NCBI GenBank assembly: GCA_019054805.1
Contig: JAHQIY010000003.1
Span: forward strand, 6,510,001 to 6,574,000
Length of the DNA stretch: 64,000 nt
Direction of reading: 5' to 3'
Origin: Brachionus manjavacas
Lineage: Eukaryota > Rotifera > Eurotatoria > Ploima > Brachionidae
Both the position numbers and the translations under genes were made by a program. This document shows, piece by piece, positions 10,601-22,486 of the stretch (position 1 is the stretch's first letter; every line of letters begins with the position of its first letter). The notes beneath the pieces were generated by a model. That model was given only the letters and a program-made list of their open reading frames with translations, was not told the origin of the DNA and did not search any database.

Positions 10601-13229
10601 GAATTTCATCAAAAATAAAAAATTTATTTATTGTTATCACTGAGAAATGATTTTAACATCGACCTTAAAAAGTTAGATTATACGATTACATATTTGGTAA
10701 AGTGAATTTTCATACAAGCCTTCTAAAAATGACATACAAAAATTATTCGTTTGATTTTAATTAAATTTGAACAAAACATGTTTCAGATAATGACAAAATT
10801 CAAGAATGAGATATACGGATAAGAATTGATTTTTATCGTGAAAGATAAAACTTTAAATTCAGATCAACAATTCTACTTTAAATTAAGAATTTAAATTTTA
10901 TATCAAAGCTTTTATTTAAATAAATAAAAGCTTTGATATTTTACTGTAAAATAATTATAAATGTTTAAATAAATATATTTATTAATTTTTTTTAAATAGC
11001 ATAAGATAAAATGAAAAAATATTGTTTTGCTTTTGAACAAAAAATTGTTGATATCCTTTTAATTTATCTAAGTCCTAAAATAATTTTAATTAAATTTTTA
11101 TTGCGTTAACAGTCTCTTTTTAAGGTTTTTCTGACAATTTTTAAATTCTTTTATAGAGTATGAAAAAGTTTCTTTTGTAGTTTTTTTTAAAACATTTGTC
11201 CGCTTGGTACTATTCCCATAATTTCATATTTTTCCCAATTGTATTTGTTTTAATATGAGTATTTTATGAGTAATTTGATATTATGATTAATATTTAATTT
11301 AATATTTATTTATGTAAATCTTTTCTTGTTCATTAGGTAAAAGTGTTATTTTATTTTATTTTGATTTGAAAAAATTGATGGTCATCGCTAAAAGTGTTAA
11401 TTTCCTGAACAATATCATATGTTTAATATGTTTAAAGGTTTTTCCGTTCCATACTTAAAGTGCCTCCAAGAAAAGTGGCTTAAAACCCCAACCAATTTTT
11501 TTCTCATCTTTGAAAGTCTTTATCCATATACACAATGAACACTTCCAATTTTTTTTAGTTTATTTTATTATAGCTCTACCTAATAAATATATTTTTTATG
11601 CAATTTTTAGGAATTTTAAACAAGTAAAAAAGTATTTTTTCTGAAAGAGCATTCAATTTTCCTTAAGAATATTAAAAATCTATAGGTTCTATCAAGCCAA
11701 AGACAACCTAGTCTCAAAAAAAGAAGAATTTAATTTTTGTATTTAATCAAGTTCATAAGAAATTAAAATAATACTCGAAGAAGTTTTTATGTTTATTATT
11801 TTTAAGTAAAATTGAATGCTCTTTCAGAAAAAATACTTTTTTACTTGTATAAAATTCCTAAAAATTGCATAAAAAATATATTTATAAGGTAGAGCTTTAA
11901 TAAAGTAGACTATATTAAAGTAATATGTCCCAAATTAATAATCATTAATTTACAATCAAAATATAAAGTAGAGCTTTATTAAAGATAAGAATCTTTGAGA
12001 AATTTTTATATTTAATAGAAATATATAATAGAATAAAAAAAAAACTCACATAATCTTTGCGAATTTCGGCAAAGTCCTTTCCATATTTTTCCAGCGCATC
12101 TTCGAACAAATTGGCCTCCACAGCCGACCACTCTTCTAGCTCATCCCTGCACAACAAAGGCCCATTTTCAGGCACCAAACTTAGCGTTGCTTTAGCGATG
12201 TCGTAATTATTTTCATGCAAGGCATTCATGGCGTGAAACAGAGTGATATCTCTAGAGGCCGACGCGGCGCTCAACTGCAAGCTAGGCTGTTTGAACGAGT
12301 TGTTGCAATCGAGCGCTCGAGCAAACGTACCCACCGATTTGGCAATAATTATAAATTGGTCTATCTCTTTGTCGCTTAGGTTGTTTTCGGCGCCATTTAG
12401 CTTGAGGCCCATCGGACACCAGGCCATTATTTCGTCGCCCTGCTGGGCGATCGGTATCTCCCCGTCTTTGTTCTTTTGCTGTGATCTGAGCACTCGGTCG
12501 ACTCTGTCCTGGCTTTCGCCCGCTTCCTCGACCAGTGAGCCATTCGGACTGAACTTTGTGGGGATTATTTCGGCCTGGTAGCGTGAGCCCACTCGGATTT
12601 CGCCCTTGTCGGCCACCAGGCTCTTTTGCGAAGGATCGTAGGTCAAGTGGTAGAAAAATTGGTCGTCTTTGTGCAGGTACTCCGAGTAGCGTTCGACCTC
12701 TTCGTTGAATAGCAGCACAGAGCACTTGGAACGAATTGTGGTCGCTGCTATCGTGTCCGTGTACTTGCTGAAATAGACCTCGCGGTGGCGAAGATTGTGC
12801 CGCTGCAGCTCGTTCAAGTCGGACACGTCGGCCTCTTCAAAAGTGCTCGGGGCCAGCTCAGGGCCTGATTGCACCTCGGCTGGCTCTGTTTTTGTTTCGT
12901 CTGAACTTGTTTTATTTTCTAGAGAAAAATAAATGAAGATTTAAAAAAAGAGTGTGTAGAGAAAGTGGTTTACTTTGTTGGTATTTTTCAACTGTGGCTA
13001 TGACTGATGCTGGTATTTCCTGGTGGCGGAACGCACATATCACTTTGGCCTCCACATTGCCGCTAGGAGTTTTGGTCAGCTCTTCGATTTTGCGGATGAC
13101 ATACGGCTGAAAAGGCGACACCTCACAATAGACCCAATCTGAGATTAAAAAGGAATAGAGTTGCCGTCAATTAAAGTGCATTACTTGATAAGGGTACTTA
13201 CCGCCGACTTTGTATAAATTAGCGGTCAT
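7662..13229 (-). CDS. MTA: MTA1/2/3-like NuRD subunit
   Basis: Five exons: 13202-13229, 12974-13138, 12050-12918, 9139-9273 and 7662-9081. The protein, about 870 residues, starts [13 protein letters not shown]. Domains in order: BAH (exons 1-3, RIEEL-like core, [15 protein letters not shown]); ELM2 ([29 protein letters not shown]); SANT ([20 protein letters not shown], then [37 protein letters not shown]); GATA-type finger (CESC...CRFCSEC); a C2H2 finger; the MTA block [17 protein letters not shown]; and a C-terminal RBBP4-binding-like [16 protein letters not shown] proteins scaffold HDAC1/2 and RBBP4/7 in nuclear NuRD. Oddities: one extra A between Glu and Tyr codons in exon 4 (near 9240) shifts the frame, while both sides are conserved. 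The GATA-finger loop is also much longer than usual. A pyrimidine tract ending CAG lies 15 nt before the ATG, so the 5' end may be cis- or trans-spliced. Confidence 0.92.
9274..12049. other. Large MTA intron
   Basis: The 2.8 kb intron is AT-rich. It contains the fold-back element 9621-10307 and an inverted pair of about 60-90 nt near 11560-11660 and 11815-11910, which share AAAAAGTATTTTTTCTGAAA, AGAGCATTCAAT and GGTAGAGCT-type words. A perfect short inverted repeat AAAGCTTTTATTTAAATAAA lies near 10907-10930. No gene is seen. Confidence 0.6.
9621..10307. mobile_element. Fold-back (hAT-like) element with 8-bp target duplication
   Basis: The 687-bp segment starts GGCATTGTGAATTTTGGAAC and ends GTTCCAAAGTCCACAATGTC, imperfect terminal inverted repeats. 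It is flanked by GCTTTACT (9613-9620) and GCTTTAAT (10308-10315), an 8-bp direct repeat matching at 7 of 8 positions. Further mirrored words occur inwards: ATGAAATGACT, GTATCAGCTGATA, TGCAAAACTC/TCTGCAAAG, TTTTGTGA..TTC and GATGCAACATTC/GAATGTTGCAC. It has no coding capacity. The duplication length suggests hAT mobilisation, an inference. An internal portion recurs at 45063-45320. Confidence 0.7.
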
Positions 13230-13666
13230 GCTTTAATTTATGCTCTGAAAGAAGAAAATTACAGATAACTTGTGAGTGACTTTGGTTTAGAGTGGATTGA
13301 GCGTAAAACGTATTAAATGGGTTTATTGCTGAAAGACTATGATGATGAAACCAAGTTAATGAAAAAGTTAAAGTGTTTATAAGACGTGAAATAATGTATG
13401 CAGAATTAATAAATAATTATGGCAAGTGATGCCATCTTGGGGGACAGTTTTAGCACAGACTTTTGTCTTATAGAGAAAAAGCGCTTGTTTCGATAAGTTT
13501 ATTTCGAATGTGTACATGCACAATACAAAATGAAAAAAGAAAAATTAATTTATTAAGTGGTGTGTCAAATGTTGTCTGATATTTTAAATAAATGAGAGAC
13601 CTAAAATCAAGTTTATATCTCAAACACATTTATTTTTATTCTAATGTCAAAATATTTGAAATATTT
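13230..13666. other. MTA upstream region
   Basis: AT-rich region upstream of the MTA start. The part nearest the gene should hold its promoter or leader, but I see no clear motif. LINE tails begin at about 13667. Confidence 0.4.
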
Positions 13667-13885
13667 GAAAGCTTTCTGTGCCGAGCTAGAGCTCCTTCAG
13701 AATAAAAAAATAAAATAAAGTTAAAAAAATAAGATCGAATAAAAATATAGTAAATAAGCTATAAAAAAATGTAAAGAAAGTTAACAGACATATATTGAAA
13801 TCGGTTGTTACATGTGGCACATGTTTTCATAGTTGAAGCTTCAGGAAAAAACGAGGAAATAGTAAGGTAGCAATTATACAATATT
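13667..13885 (-). mobile_element. LINE 3' end, copy A (truncated)
   Basis: The minus-strand copy starts with the family 3' terminus, read on + as TGTGCCGAGCTAGAGCTCC. It reaches into the end of the ORF (CAGGAAAAAACGAGGAAATAGTAAGG, in pieces), where it is cut by the next copy. Confidence 0.7.
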
Positions 13886-14143
13886 ATTATTTATTTGTTA
13901 TATCTGTGTCGAGCTAAAGTTCCTTCAGAATAAAATAAAATAAAAAATTAAGAAAAAATACGTTAAGAGTAAAATAAACCAGTAAACCAATAAACATATA
14001 TAAAAGTTAATTAAAATAGACAAATTATAAGTAATCACAGGTGCAAAATGTTAAATAATAGATGAGTTCAGAAAAAAAAGAAGAAATTGTAAGTAAGCAA
14101 TACACAATGGAGTCGGGTATTCGATATAACTTGATTCAAATGC
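13886..14143 (-). mobile_element. LINE 3' end, copy B (truncated)
   Basis: Begins with the tail TTATTTATTTGTTATATCTG and the terminus GTCGAGCTAAAGTTCC. It continues to the ORF end (GGAGTCGGGTATTCGATATA) and is cut where copy C's tail begins. Confidence 0.7.
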
Positions 14144-14757
14144 ATTTATTTATTTGTTTATTTGTTTTCAGTAACGAGCTAGGGCTTCGGAATAAATTAA
14201 AAAAAAAAAAAACAAAATCAAAAATAAAATTAAAGCTAATAAAATGAGATAAAAAAAATCAAATGAAAGTTAAGATGAAATAAATTGTTACATGTGGCAC
14301 ATGTTTACATATCTCAGATTTCAGGAAAAAAGGAGGAAATAGTAAGGTAGCAATTACACAATAGAGTCGGGTATTCGATATATCTCGATTCGAAACCTTC
14401 TTTGTATTCCTCCACCAGTCTTACAACCAATGGAAAAGAATGACTCAGTCCTGTCCCAACATATCTCTCACTCAACTCAAAAAGCCGATTTGAGACTGTT
14501 AGTAATTTAAGTTTATTAAAAGCTTCATGATGCACGATGTTTGAGGGAGTATCATATTTTAACTTAAGGATGGATCTTAGTGCTGTATTCTGAATTGCTT
14601 GTAGTTTTTTTATATTATTTTCTGAAAATGAATTCAAGCAAGGAAAAGAATAGTCTAAAATTGATCCAACTAAAGATTTATATAAATTTCCTAGTGTGTT
14701 TTTAGTAAGATCTCAATGCAGTGATTTTGTTCTTTTAATATGTCATAATTTATCCAA
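14144..14757 (-). mobile_element. LINE 3' end, copy C
   Basis: The longest copy of this cluster. Its minus-strand frame (14314-14637) encodes the post-RT C-terminus, with SENNIKKLQAIQNTALRSIL, FNKLKLLTVSNRLFELSERY and ending YLTISSFFPEI. This region follows the RT in jockey/CR1-type LINEs. The 3' UTR includes a GTTACATGTGGCACATGT motif and ends with the GCTCGTTAC-type terminus near 14173. There is no RT core, so it is a dead 5'-truncated insertion. Confidence 0.8.
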
Positions 14758-15030
14758 AGTTGAGTGAGAGATATGTTGGGACAGGACTGAGTCATTCTGT
14801 TCCATTGATTGTCAGAGTGGTGGAGGAATACAAAGAAGGTTTCGAATCGAGATATATTGAATACCCAACTCCATTGTGTAATTGCTACCTTACTATTTCC
14901 TCCTTTTTTCCTGAAATCTGAGATATGTAAACATGTGCCACTGGTAACAATTTGTTTCATCTTAGCTTTCATTTTATTTTTTTTGCTTATTTACTTTATT
15001 CTGAAGCCCTAGCTCGGTACAGAAAAAAAA
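14758..15030 (+). mobile_element. LINE 3' end, copy D, head to head with C
   Basis: Starts abruptly at AGTTGAGTGAGAGATATG and matches the reverse complement of copy C from there through to the terminus CCCTAGCTCGGTACAG (about 15022). Copies C and D form a large inverted repeat of about 270 bp per arm. Confidence 0.75.
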
Positions 15031-15485
15031 ATGTCTTTTAAAATTTCTTTTCATTTTTTTTTAAATGATTTATTTTAATTTGATTTTTTTTTGATCTTTT
15101 TTTATTAACTAAATTTTAATTTTATTTATTTTTTTTATGATTTATTCTGAAGGAGCTCTAGCTCGGTAAAAAACAAATAGTGTTGGATGCAAACCAAAAC
15201 TAATGAAGCCAGAAACTATAGCTTTCTTACACAAACAGTTTTCTCAATCAATCTTTAAATATCATTATTAATGAAAAAAGTTTAAAGGAATTTGATATAC
15301 GGCAAAATATTTTAATAAAACGATTTATTGGACTCAGTAAATTTACGAAAAAAAAATTTTGAACAAAGCACTAAAATTGACGTCATTTATTTATTTATTT
15401 GTTTTCTGTACCGAGCTAGGGCTCCTTCAGAATATATTTAAAAATCAAAATCAAAATAAAGTAAATAAGCTAAAAAAAAAAAAAT
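15031..15485. mobile_element. Two further LINE 3' tails
   Basis: A plus-strand terminus, TCTGAAGGAGCTCTAGCTCG, lies near 15143. A minus-strand terminus, tail TTATTTATTTATTTG with CTGTACCGAGCTAGGGCTCC, lies at 15386-15430 and is followed by about 60 bp of 3' UTR. Both are very short relics. Confidence 0.65.
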
Positions 15486-18400
15486 TAAAGTTTAGAATTA
15501 GTTTATATTTGTTTCTTAGCTTTTTTAAGATCTGATATGAGAACAGGATTCTCTTATATAGTTATTTAGAATCTATCAATTTTTTGTCTTCTTTCTTTTC
15601 TTCTGTAAATTTTTTCTTTTTTAAAAAAGAAAAAATTTATTTTTAATGATGTAATTTAAAATATGTTTGTTTGTTTTTATTATTGTTTTATTTTTTTACT
15701 GGGCAGAAGGAGCTTCACTTCGAATGTTAGCTCGAAGCTTTTTTAAATTAATTTTTAAATAAAAAAACTATTAAAAAAAAAAATGTTTACATTTAAAATA
15801 TGTTAAAAAAGCTTATGCACCTAAGATCAAAAAATGGATTTGTGTTAATTGTAATACTAATTAATTAATTAATCTGACTTATTAATCTTTTTTTTTATTT
15901 TTTTTTCTAATAACTTGTGGCTTAATAAAAAAAATTCATTTCCACATCCACATAATGTGAGTATCTATTTTAAATTATTTTACTACAAAATATGTGAAAA
16001 TAAACGCTAGAAATTATTTAACTGCATTAATGTAATTTTAGATTGTAACATTTCTTTGATAATTGCACAAAACCTTGCAAACTAACCTATCGGGTTCTGG
16101 TGAAAAATGGTTGAGTTAATAATTAAATAAATATTTTTTGTAAATAGATTAAATTTAATTCAGGATAATATAAAAATACTTTATTTAATTTTGTGAGCTT
16201 ATAGTATTTTTAATAAAAAATAATGGAAACTAGCTTATTAAGCAATTTTTGGCATGGATTAAAATGTGAAAAAAATTACACAGTATAAGCTTATTAGCTT
16301 ATTTATTTTTCAATATTTTCGTTCTATGAGACGATATGATAAATTTAAAAAAAAGTAGACTATGGTAACAGTTGTAATTATATTTGAAATTATATGTTGA
16401 AAATTATTAGGTTTGTTTTTAATTTACTTTTTAAGCCAAGTGGTTAAAGTGAAAATGAAATCGAAAAAAATTGGGTTGTAACCGTGTCTTAGGCTTATGG
16501 CTTTTTATACACCAAACCCATGGGATAATTTGTAAGGATTAACGATAGGTCTTCCTATCCCTAATAGTTTTAAAACCCATTTTATTGTCCACCGAGTTTC
16601 TACCAAAATAAAGATTTTAGAACATTTATGAATATCAAAGGTATTATAATGATTTTTGGAAAATAAAATCAATTTGAAATTCGTTAAAGCTCAGAAAGAA
16701 ATTAGTTCCAAATTACATTGATTTTTATTTAACCTGGTCAAACGCTAAAAATAGCTTTAAAAATGAAAGAGCTTCCTCGCAAAGAAAAATAAACTTTTAA
16801 AAATAAAAAATAGAAACATTTTCTAAAAATTAATAAAATAAATTAATTTTTGGTTTTGAAAATAATTAAATTTTAATTAGGTTTATGCTTTCCTTTTTTT
16901 TACTTACTTTCACTTTTTTTTACTGGGGAAAAATTTTTTGGATTTACGAAAAATTACAGACTTTTACGTACAAATGTTTTAAAGAAAAATAACCTCTTTT
17001 TATCGAAAAAAATTTTGAAATTCCAAAATTCCTCGAAAATTAAAAATAAAACGATAATTTTTGGTCCTTTTTCTATTAGCTTTTTCTATAGAAATTAAGG
17101 TAATTTTATGTACATTTACAAATTTTTCAGATAAATTTCGTAAATTTAATTTTGAAAAAATTTGATCAAATTAATTTAAATAGTATTAATCTTTAAAACA
17201 AATTTTAAATTAATTTGCGGCATTAATGGACTAACACTCGTAGATCATCTAGAAAAGGTAATTCGAAAAACTTTAAACACTTTGTCATTTTATTTTTAAT
17301 TAAAATTTATGTGAAATATTTATTCTCAAAAAATATTATTTGTTTTTCAATGGATTTTTTTCACTATATTAATCCATTAAAAATGTTCAATGAATTAAAC
17401 GCTCACCCATTTGAGTCTTTTAACTAGAAAATCACCATGTTTTGTTTTTATTAATTATTAAATGAACTTTTTAACATTTTAAAGTTAGTTTTTAAACAGA
17501 TCATTGATTTTTATTTGTTTATTTGTTGAAAGATAAATTGCTTTATTATTCAAAAGCATCTCTACGTAAGAAAAACGATACTCTTATGAAATGATTGCTT
17601 CACTTTAGATTTTGTCTGCAAAAATTCTGGATATAAAATCAGGAATTTAATTTTTAAATATTTGGTCTTTAAATTTTGAAGAAATCATCCATGTGATTAG
17701 GAGAATGGAGTGATGCAAATATGTTTGTTGCACCATGTTGCATTTGCATAACTAATTTCTAAGTTATAAAAAAAAAAAATTTTTTATAATTTTTTCCTGT
17801 TCTTTTAAAATTGGATTCCCAAAAATCAAAATGATTAAACTTTTTAAACTAGTAAAGCTAGTAGAAAAGGCAAAGCTAGTCAAAGAAAATGTAGGCCATA
17901 TTTATGGAATGACAGTAAGAGGTAACATCATGAGAATCCATAGGCAAATATTCTCTGCTAGAATCAAAAATGATATGCAGTTTCAGTAAAAGCAAGACAT
18001 GTATTCTTTTTGAATTAAGTGGTACAAAAATCGAATAAACTGTCAGAAAATGATTAAAAAGACAAATACTAGTTTCAGAGTCATTTAATCTTATTTTATA
18101 AACTCAATTATTACACTTAGCCTGTCCAAAGTCATTCAAAAGAGTCTGTTTGGAATTCAAATTAAAAAAAATAAATAAAATTAAAGAAATAAGAGATAAA
18201 ATAAAAGATTAAAAAAGAGAATTCTAATTTTTGATAAAGAGACATGAAGCGTTTTAAATAAAATCAATTTTTTTTTGGATAATTACTAATTAAAAAAAAA
18301 TGATTTAAAATAAATATCAGAAAAATTTGATTTAAACTTAAATGCATGTACTAATTATTAATAAGACTATATGCTAAAAATGAAAATCTTACTTTCAAAC

Positions 18401-18684
18401 AAATATTATTTTTATTATTATTATTATAAACACAGTAAATAAGTAATCTAAATTTTAAAGCGAATTAAAGCGCCAAAGTTTAAGCTTTTTGATTTTGGTA
18501 TCTTCAATTCAATATTGTTTCTAATGGTAAATATTTTTTGCATATTTTTATCTGACAAGATCACATTTTTATTTTTTAAATTACTATCATATTAAACTAA
18601 AATTTGAAAAATTTTTCTTCAATCTTTTAATAAATAAAAAATTATTTTAGATAAAAAAATTGGCTAAATAAAACAAATTGCTCG
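15486..18684. other. AT-rich intergenic region
   Basis: No gene recognised. A motif like the LINE terminus (GAAGGAGCTTCACTTCGAAT) appears near 15708. Around 17700-17760 a TGATGCAAAT...GTTGCACCATGTTGCATTT block resembles the core of the fold-back elements at 9.9 and 45.2 kb. The stretch is otherwise homopolymer-rich, with no long open frames. Confidence 0.55.
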
Positions 18685-19929
18685 TTAAAACTTTCCACTA
18701 GCTTTTTTTTCATAAACGAGAAACATTTGAGTTGGTTCACAAATTTTGGCTTCACCAAAATATTCATCGCTTGCCACACAAATTGTCTGATAAAAGAGGC
18801 AATCTATGAGATCATTCAACTTAGAGCCTGTTTGCTTAAAATCTGGAAACGCATTCGCCTCCAGAAAAAAGCAAGTGTATTTTTCATCAATTAAAAAATC
18901 GAATCCATACAACTCGAAAGCGTTTTCCAAAGGCTGAAACACAGTTGGTTCATGATGCAAACAATTAAATATCTCACCAACACAATATTTTATTTGGGCG
19001 AATATAGAATTTTTTTTCTCAGTGCTTTTCTCTTTATTTTCATCAAAATCAAGATCCCAAAACCGCTTAATGCATTCCTCTTCGGCATTAGCGAATTTTT
19101 CACTATTTTTTTCAATATCTTCCAATTGTACACATGTGTTAGTAATGTGAGATTTTAAATCCAATATTTCATCTTGAATTCTTGTCTGAATTGTATACTC
19201 TTCCAAAGCAAATAAAGCCAAAACATCTCGATAAACAAACACCTTCAAATTGCCCACAGCTAAAACATAGACTCTCAGGTGAAATTTTCGATTATTGTAA
19301 AGTCCTAGTTTAAGAGGATTTTCAATATAAGACTGAATGACCCATTCTCTCAAATCTAAAACTTCGTCCTCAGAATTTTCGATCCGTGATATGAAGAAGT
19401 CTTCTAACTGTTTTTTAGCGTCAAAAATCAGGATTTCAGCGCCCTTGTTAGTCATGCTTGACTTCAAAATAAATTTTTTTGTACTTTGTCCTTCTTTAAT
19501 GCTTAAATTGCTCTCAAGCGCTTGCTCGACCTCGAAACAATCATTCAATGCCTCATCCAAGTAATCGATGTAATCAAGCTCAAACACATAAGTTTCGGGC
19601 ACATGTTTGAAAAGCTGGCTCTGGGTTTTGGCAAGATATTTTCTAAGATAAAAAGCGATTTGAGCTTTACGAATTAAGCCTTTTCTAATGCAAAAACTAT
19701 TGAACAAAACTTTTTTTGAGGGGTTTATCAATTTTTCAAAATTTAAGTATTCGTACTCCAGCCAATATAAGTCGTACTCTAAATCTACCGAGGAATTTTT
19801 ATCACTGTCGCCTAGTACGACTTCATATGAATCACGGTATTTAAAACAAGCGGCAATCTTTTCACTTGAATAAATATCGTCGATTCCTATCAAGACTTTA
19901 ATTTTTGGTTTACTTTGGGAAGAGCACAT
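18685..19929 (-). CDS. Tubulin-tyrosine-ligase-like (TTL) domain protein, intronless
   Basis: A single uninterrupted frame of about 414 residues. I place the start at the ATG 19929 (MCSSQSKPKIKVLIG), because the two codons before it include only a non-ATG start. The TTL fold is an ATP-grasp ligase. The ATP/Mg-binding parts are visible as KKFILKSSMTNKGAEILIF, VIQSYIENPL, NRKFHLRVYVLAVGNLKVFV and, near the C-terminus, GFDFLIDEKYTCFFLEANAF followed by PDFKQTG, with the metal-binding Glu/Asn. TTL and TTLL enzymes add Tyr, Glu or Gly to tubulin tails; which one this adds cannot be told. From memory, the PDFKQTG ending recalls the Pby1-type TTL proteins of fungi more than animal TTLs. The gene has no introns, unlike most neighbours, and its nearest gene is also intronless. 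Confidence 0.82.
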   Translation of the reverse strand: MCSSQSKPKIKVLIGIDDIYSSEKIAACFKYRDSYEVVLGDSDKNSSVDLEYDLYWLEYEYLNFEKLINPSKKVLFNSFCIRKGLIRKAQIAFYLRKYLAKTQSQLFKHVPETYVFELDYIDYLDEALNDCFEVEQALESNLSIKEGQSTKKFILKSSMTNKGAEILIFDAKKQLEDFFISRIENSEDEVLDLREWVIQSYIENPLKLGLYNNRKFHLRVYVLAVGNLKVFVYRDVLALFALEEYTIQTRIQDEILDLKSHITNTCVQLEDIEKNSEKFANAEEECIKRFWDLDFDENKEKSTEKKNSIFAQIKYCVGEIFNCLHHEPTVFQPLENAFELYGFDFLIDEKYTCFFLEANAFPDFKQTGSKLNDLIDCLFYQTICVASDEYFGEAKICEPTQMFLVYEKKASGKF

Positions 19930-22486
19930 TTTCAAATGTTATACGATTTATTTTTACGAAACATGGGATTTTGAGATTTTTTTAAAACAAAATTGATTTT
20001 TTGTCAGTTTTTTTTTGTAAAATATTTGTTTAAGTTTGTTTTAATTACTTAATTTAAAATTATGTTTATACAATTTTTCAATAAATGTACTATATTTAAA
20101 AATTTTAAAGACTAAAACTATCAATGTATACTTGAATAATAAAAAAACGACTCATGTTGATTTCAAAAAGTCAATTTTTAAACATTAAAGGAAATTTGTA
20201 TATTTCTAAATTGCGATTTTAATAAAAAAAATATTATAAATGTATCGTAAAAATTAAAATAATAGAAATATTTTCAAAGAGAAAAGAGAAATTCAATTTT
20301 TCGGCCTTTTTGTTTCAATTAAATTCTACCAGAATTTATAATTTACTTCTGAGATTTTTTTAATTAAAAAGATATAAATAAAATAAAATTTTTATATCAA
20401 ACTTGCAAAAAAAAAGGACTAAACATTTTTCTGTAGGTAAAACATTCCTTTGAACCAAAAATTGAACGTAATAAGTTAATTTTATGATATTTTGTAGTTT
20501 AAGAATTAGGTTATGGATCGTGGTTTAATATTTGTAAGTCATCTAATTTTAAAATTCTGAACAACCATTTTCCAAAAAAAAATTATTTAATTTGATTAAA
20601 TTACAAATCTTCTAAATATGCTTTTAAATACGCTTTTAATTATTAATCAATAGTATTAATAAATATACAAAAGTGCATATATTCTTTATGTAATAATTTT
20701 TCAAGAAATAATTTACTTTATCAAATTAAGCATTCTTAAAGGAGTAAGTCCGATAAAAGCGAATTTTTTTCTTACTCGAATTTAGTCTTATAGTTAGAAG
20801 ACATATTATAGCTCATTTTGAAGTTCTTGAGACAAAGATTATATAGTTGCCAAAAATAAAATTTCGAACCATTTTAAAGGTTCAAGAAAAACTTTAAAAA
20901 TTAAAGATGTGTTTATTTTTTAATCTTGGTCTCAAGATCTTTAAAGTGAGCTATAATTTATATTCTATCATCTAGGAGAAAATTCGATCGAGTGAAAAAA
21001 TGAGCTCTTATTGAACATAATCCTTAAAATAAGAAATTCAAAAAAATTACAGATTTCTAGAGTAATTTAGAATATCTTCTCTTTTTAAAGAATAATTTTT
21101 CAAAAATTTTAAAAATATTCACTCATTATCTAATATCATTTTAGCTTAAATTAAAAATAAGAAAAACATTTCACTCATAATTTTTGGAGTGTTGCATTCA
21201 AAAAAGTTTCAATATTGAAATAAATAAAAATAATAATAAATTACAGATTATTAGCTTAATATATAGCACTTATGTTTTAATTGTGACTCAGATATAAATG
21301 AGTGGAATTTAATTTTATAAAAGAACTCAATCGCTTGTTTTTGATAATTATCAATTTAAGCATAATTAGAAGGATACTGATTTTAAAAATGAATCTGAAG
21401 ATAAAATTTAACCTTCAAGTATAACAGAAAAATAATAAAATCATGAAGCTGACTAAGAAGCTTACATTGTAATGAAATCAAAAATTGGAATTATATGAAG
21501 AAATTAAAAATTGATGAGAGAAAATTTGGGAAAAAAATTTCATTAAGAAATTAGGCTATCATAGTTTTGCGGTGTTTTCAGAATTAATCATTTTAATTTT
21601 TTCAATCTAGAGTGTACTTTGAAATATTATTTGATAAAAAAGAAACAGTAAATCTGTTTTTTATAATTAATAAATTGATTTTTAAGCTATTTAAACTTTA
21701 AATGTTGTAAATAATTCTACTTTTGTTTGTCAATTTATTAGCAATTCTTTCAAATTTAAAATAGGAAAAAACATTAGGAAAAAATTTCAATTAAAAATTA
21801 AATAAAATATTTTTTTCTTTTTTCTCTAAACAAACTAGGAAAATTATTTTTATTCACAAATATAAATATATCAAATAATGAAAAATAAAGAGAGCAATTT
21901 GAACTCGTTAAACTTATTAAAATTTAATAGACCTAATTGAAAAAAATTGAATTAAAAGAAATATTTTACCATAACACTAATTGAAAAATCTATGAGCTTA
22001 ATATATCATAATAAAAATCTAAAAAGGTTTAGTTGTCAAAGTAACAAAAACAATTTTCAAAGTTGCTTTCCTAAAATTTATTTTAAAAATTCGCATTCGA
22101 AATAAAAGATGGTTTTTTTATTAAAATAATTATTCGTCTATTTAGTTTATAATTACAAAAGCTATTGTGATAAGAAAAATTCAAAATTTTACAAAACTAT
22201 CAAAACAAGTTAAAAAGATGTCATAAAAAAATTTATTACATTTTATTGATATTATAAAAATTTATTAAAAAAATATAAACTAGCAAAATTAAATTTTAAG
22301 ATATTCGAATTGAATTTTAAATTAAAAAAAAGTTATTCATTATTCAAAAATTAAGACTACATTTTAGCTTTTCTACACAAATTACCAATCATTGAATGAA
22401 ATTAAACCATTTTTATGTTTAAGCCTTTACCTAATCTTAGAGTTAAATCCCCATATCTGGAAAAACCATTTTGATAAAAAGCACCT
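19930..22486. other. AT-rich intergenic region
   Basis: About 2.5 kb of very AT-rich sequence with no long frames or recognised repeats. The part next to 19929 should hold the TTL promoter. An imperfect inverted pair lies at about 20770-20850 and 20915-20985 (TTACTCGAATTT / AAATTCGATCGAGT and AGCTCATTTTGAAG / CTTTAAAGTGAGCT), suggesting a short fold-back repeat. Confidence 0.45.

Noticed and set aside
12243-12725. Open frames on both strands inside MTA exon 3
   Set aside because: Out-of-frame shadows of the BAH/ELM2-coding exon.
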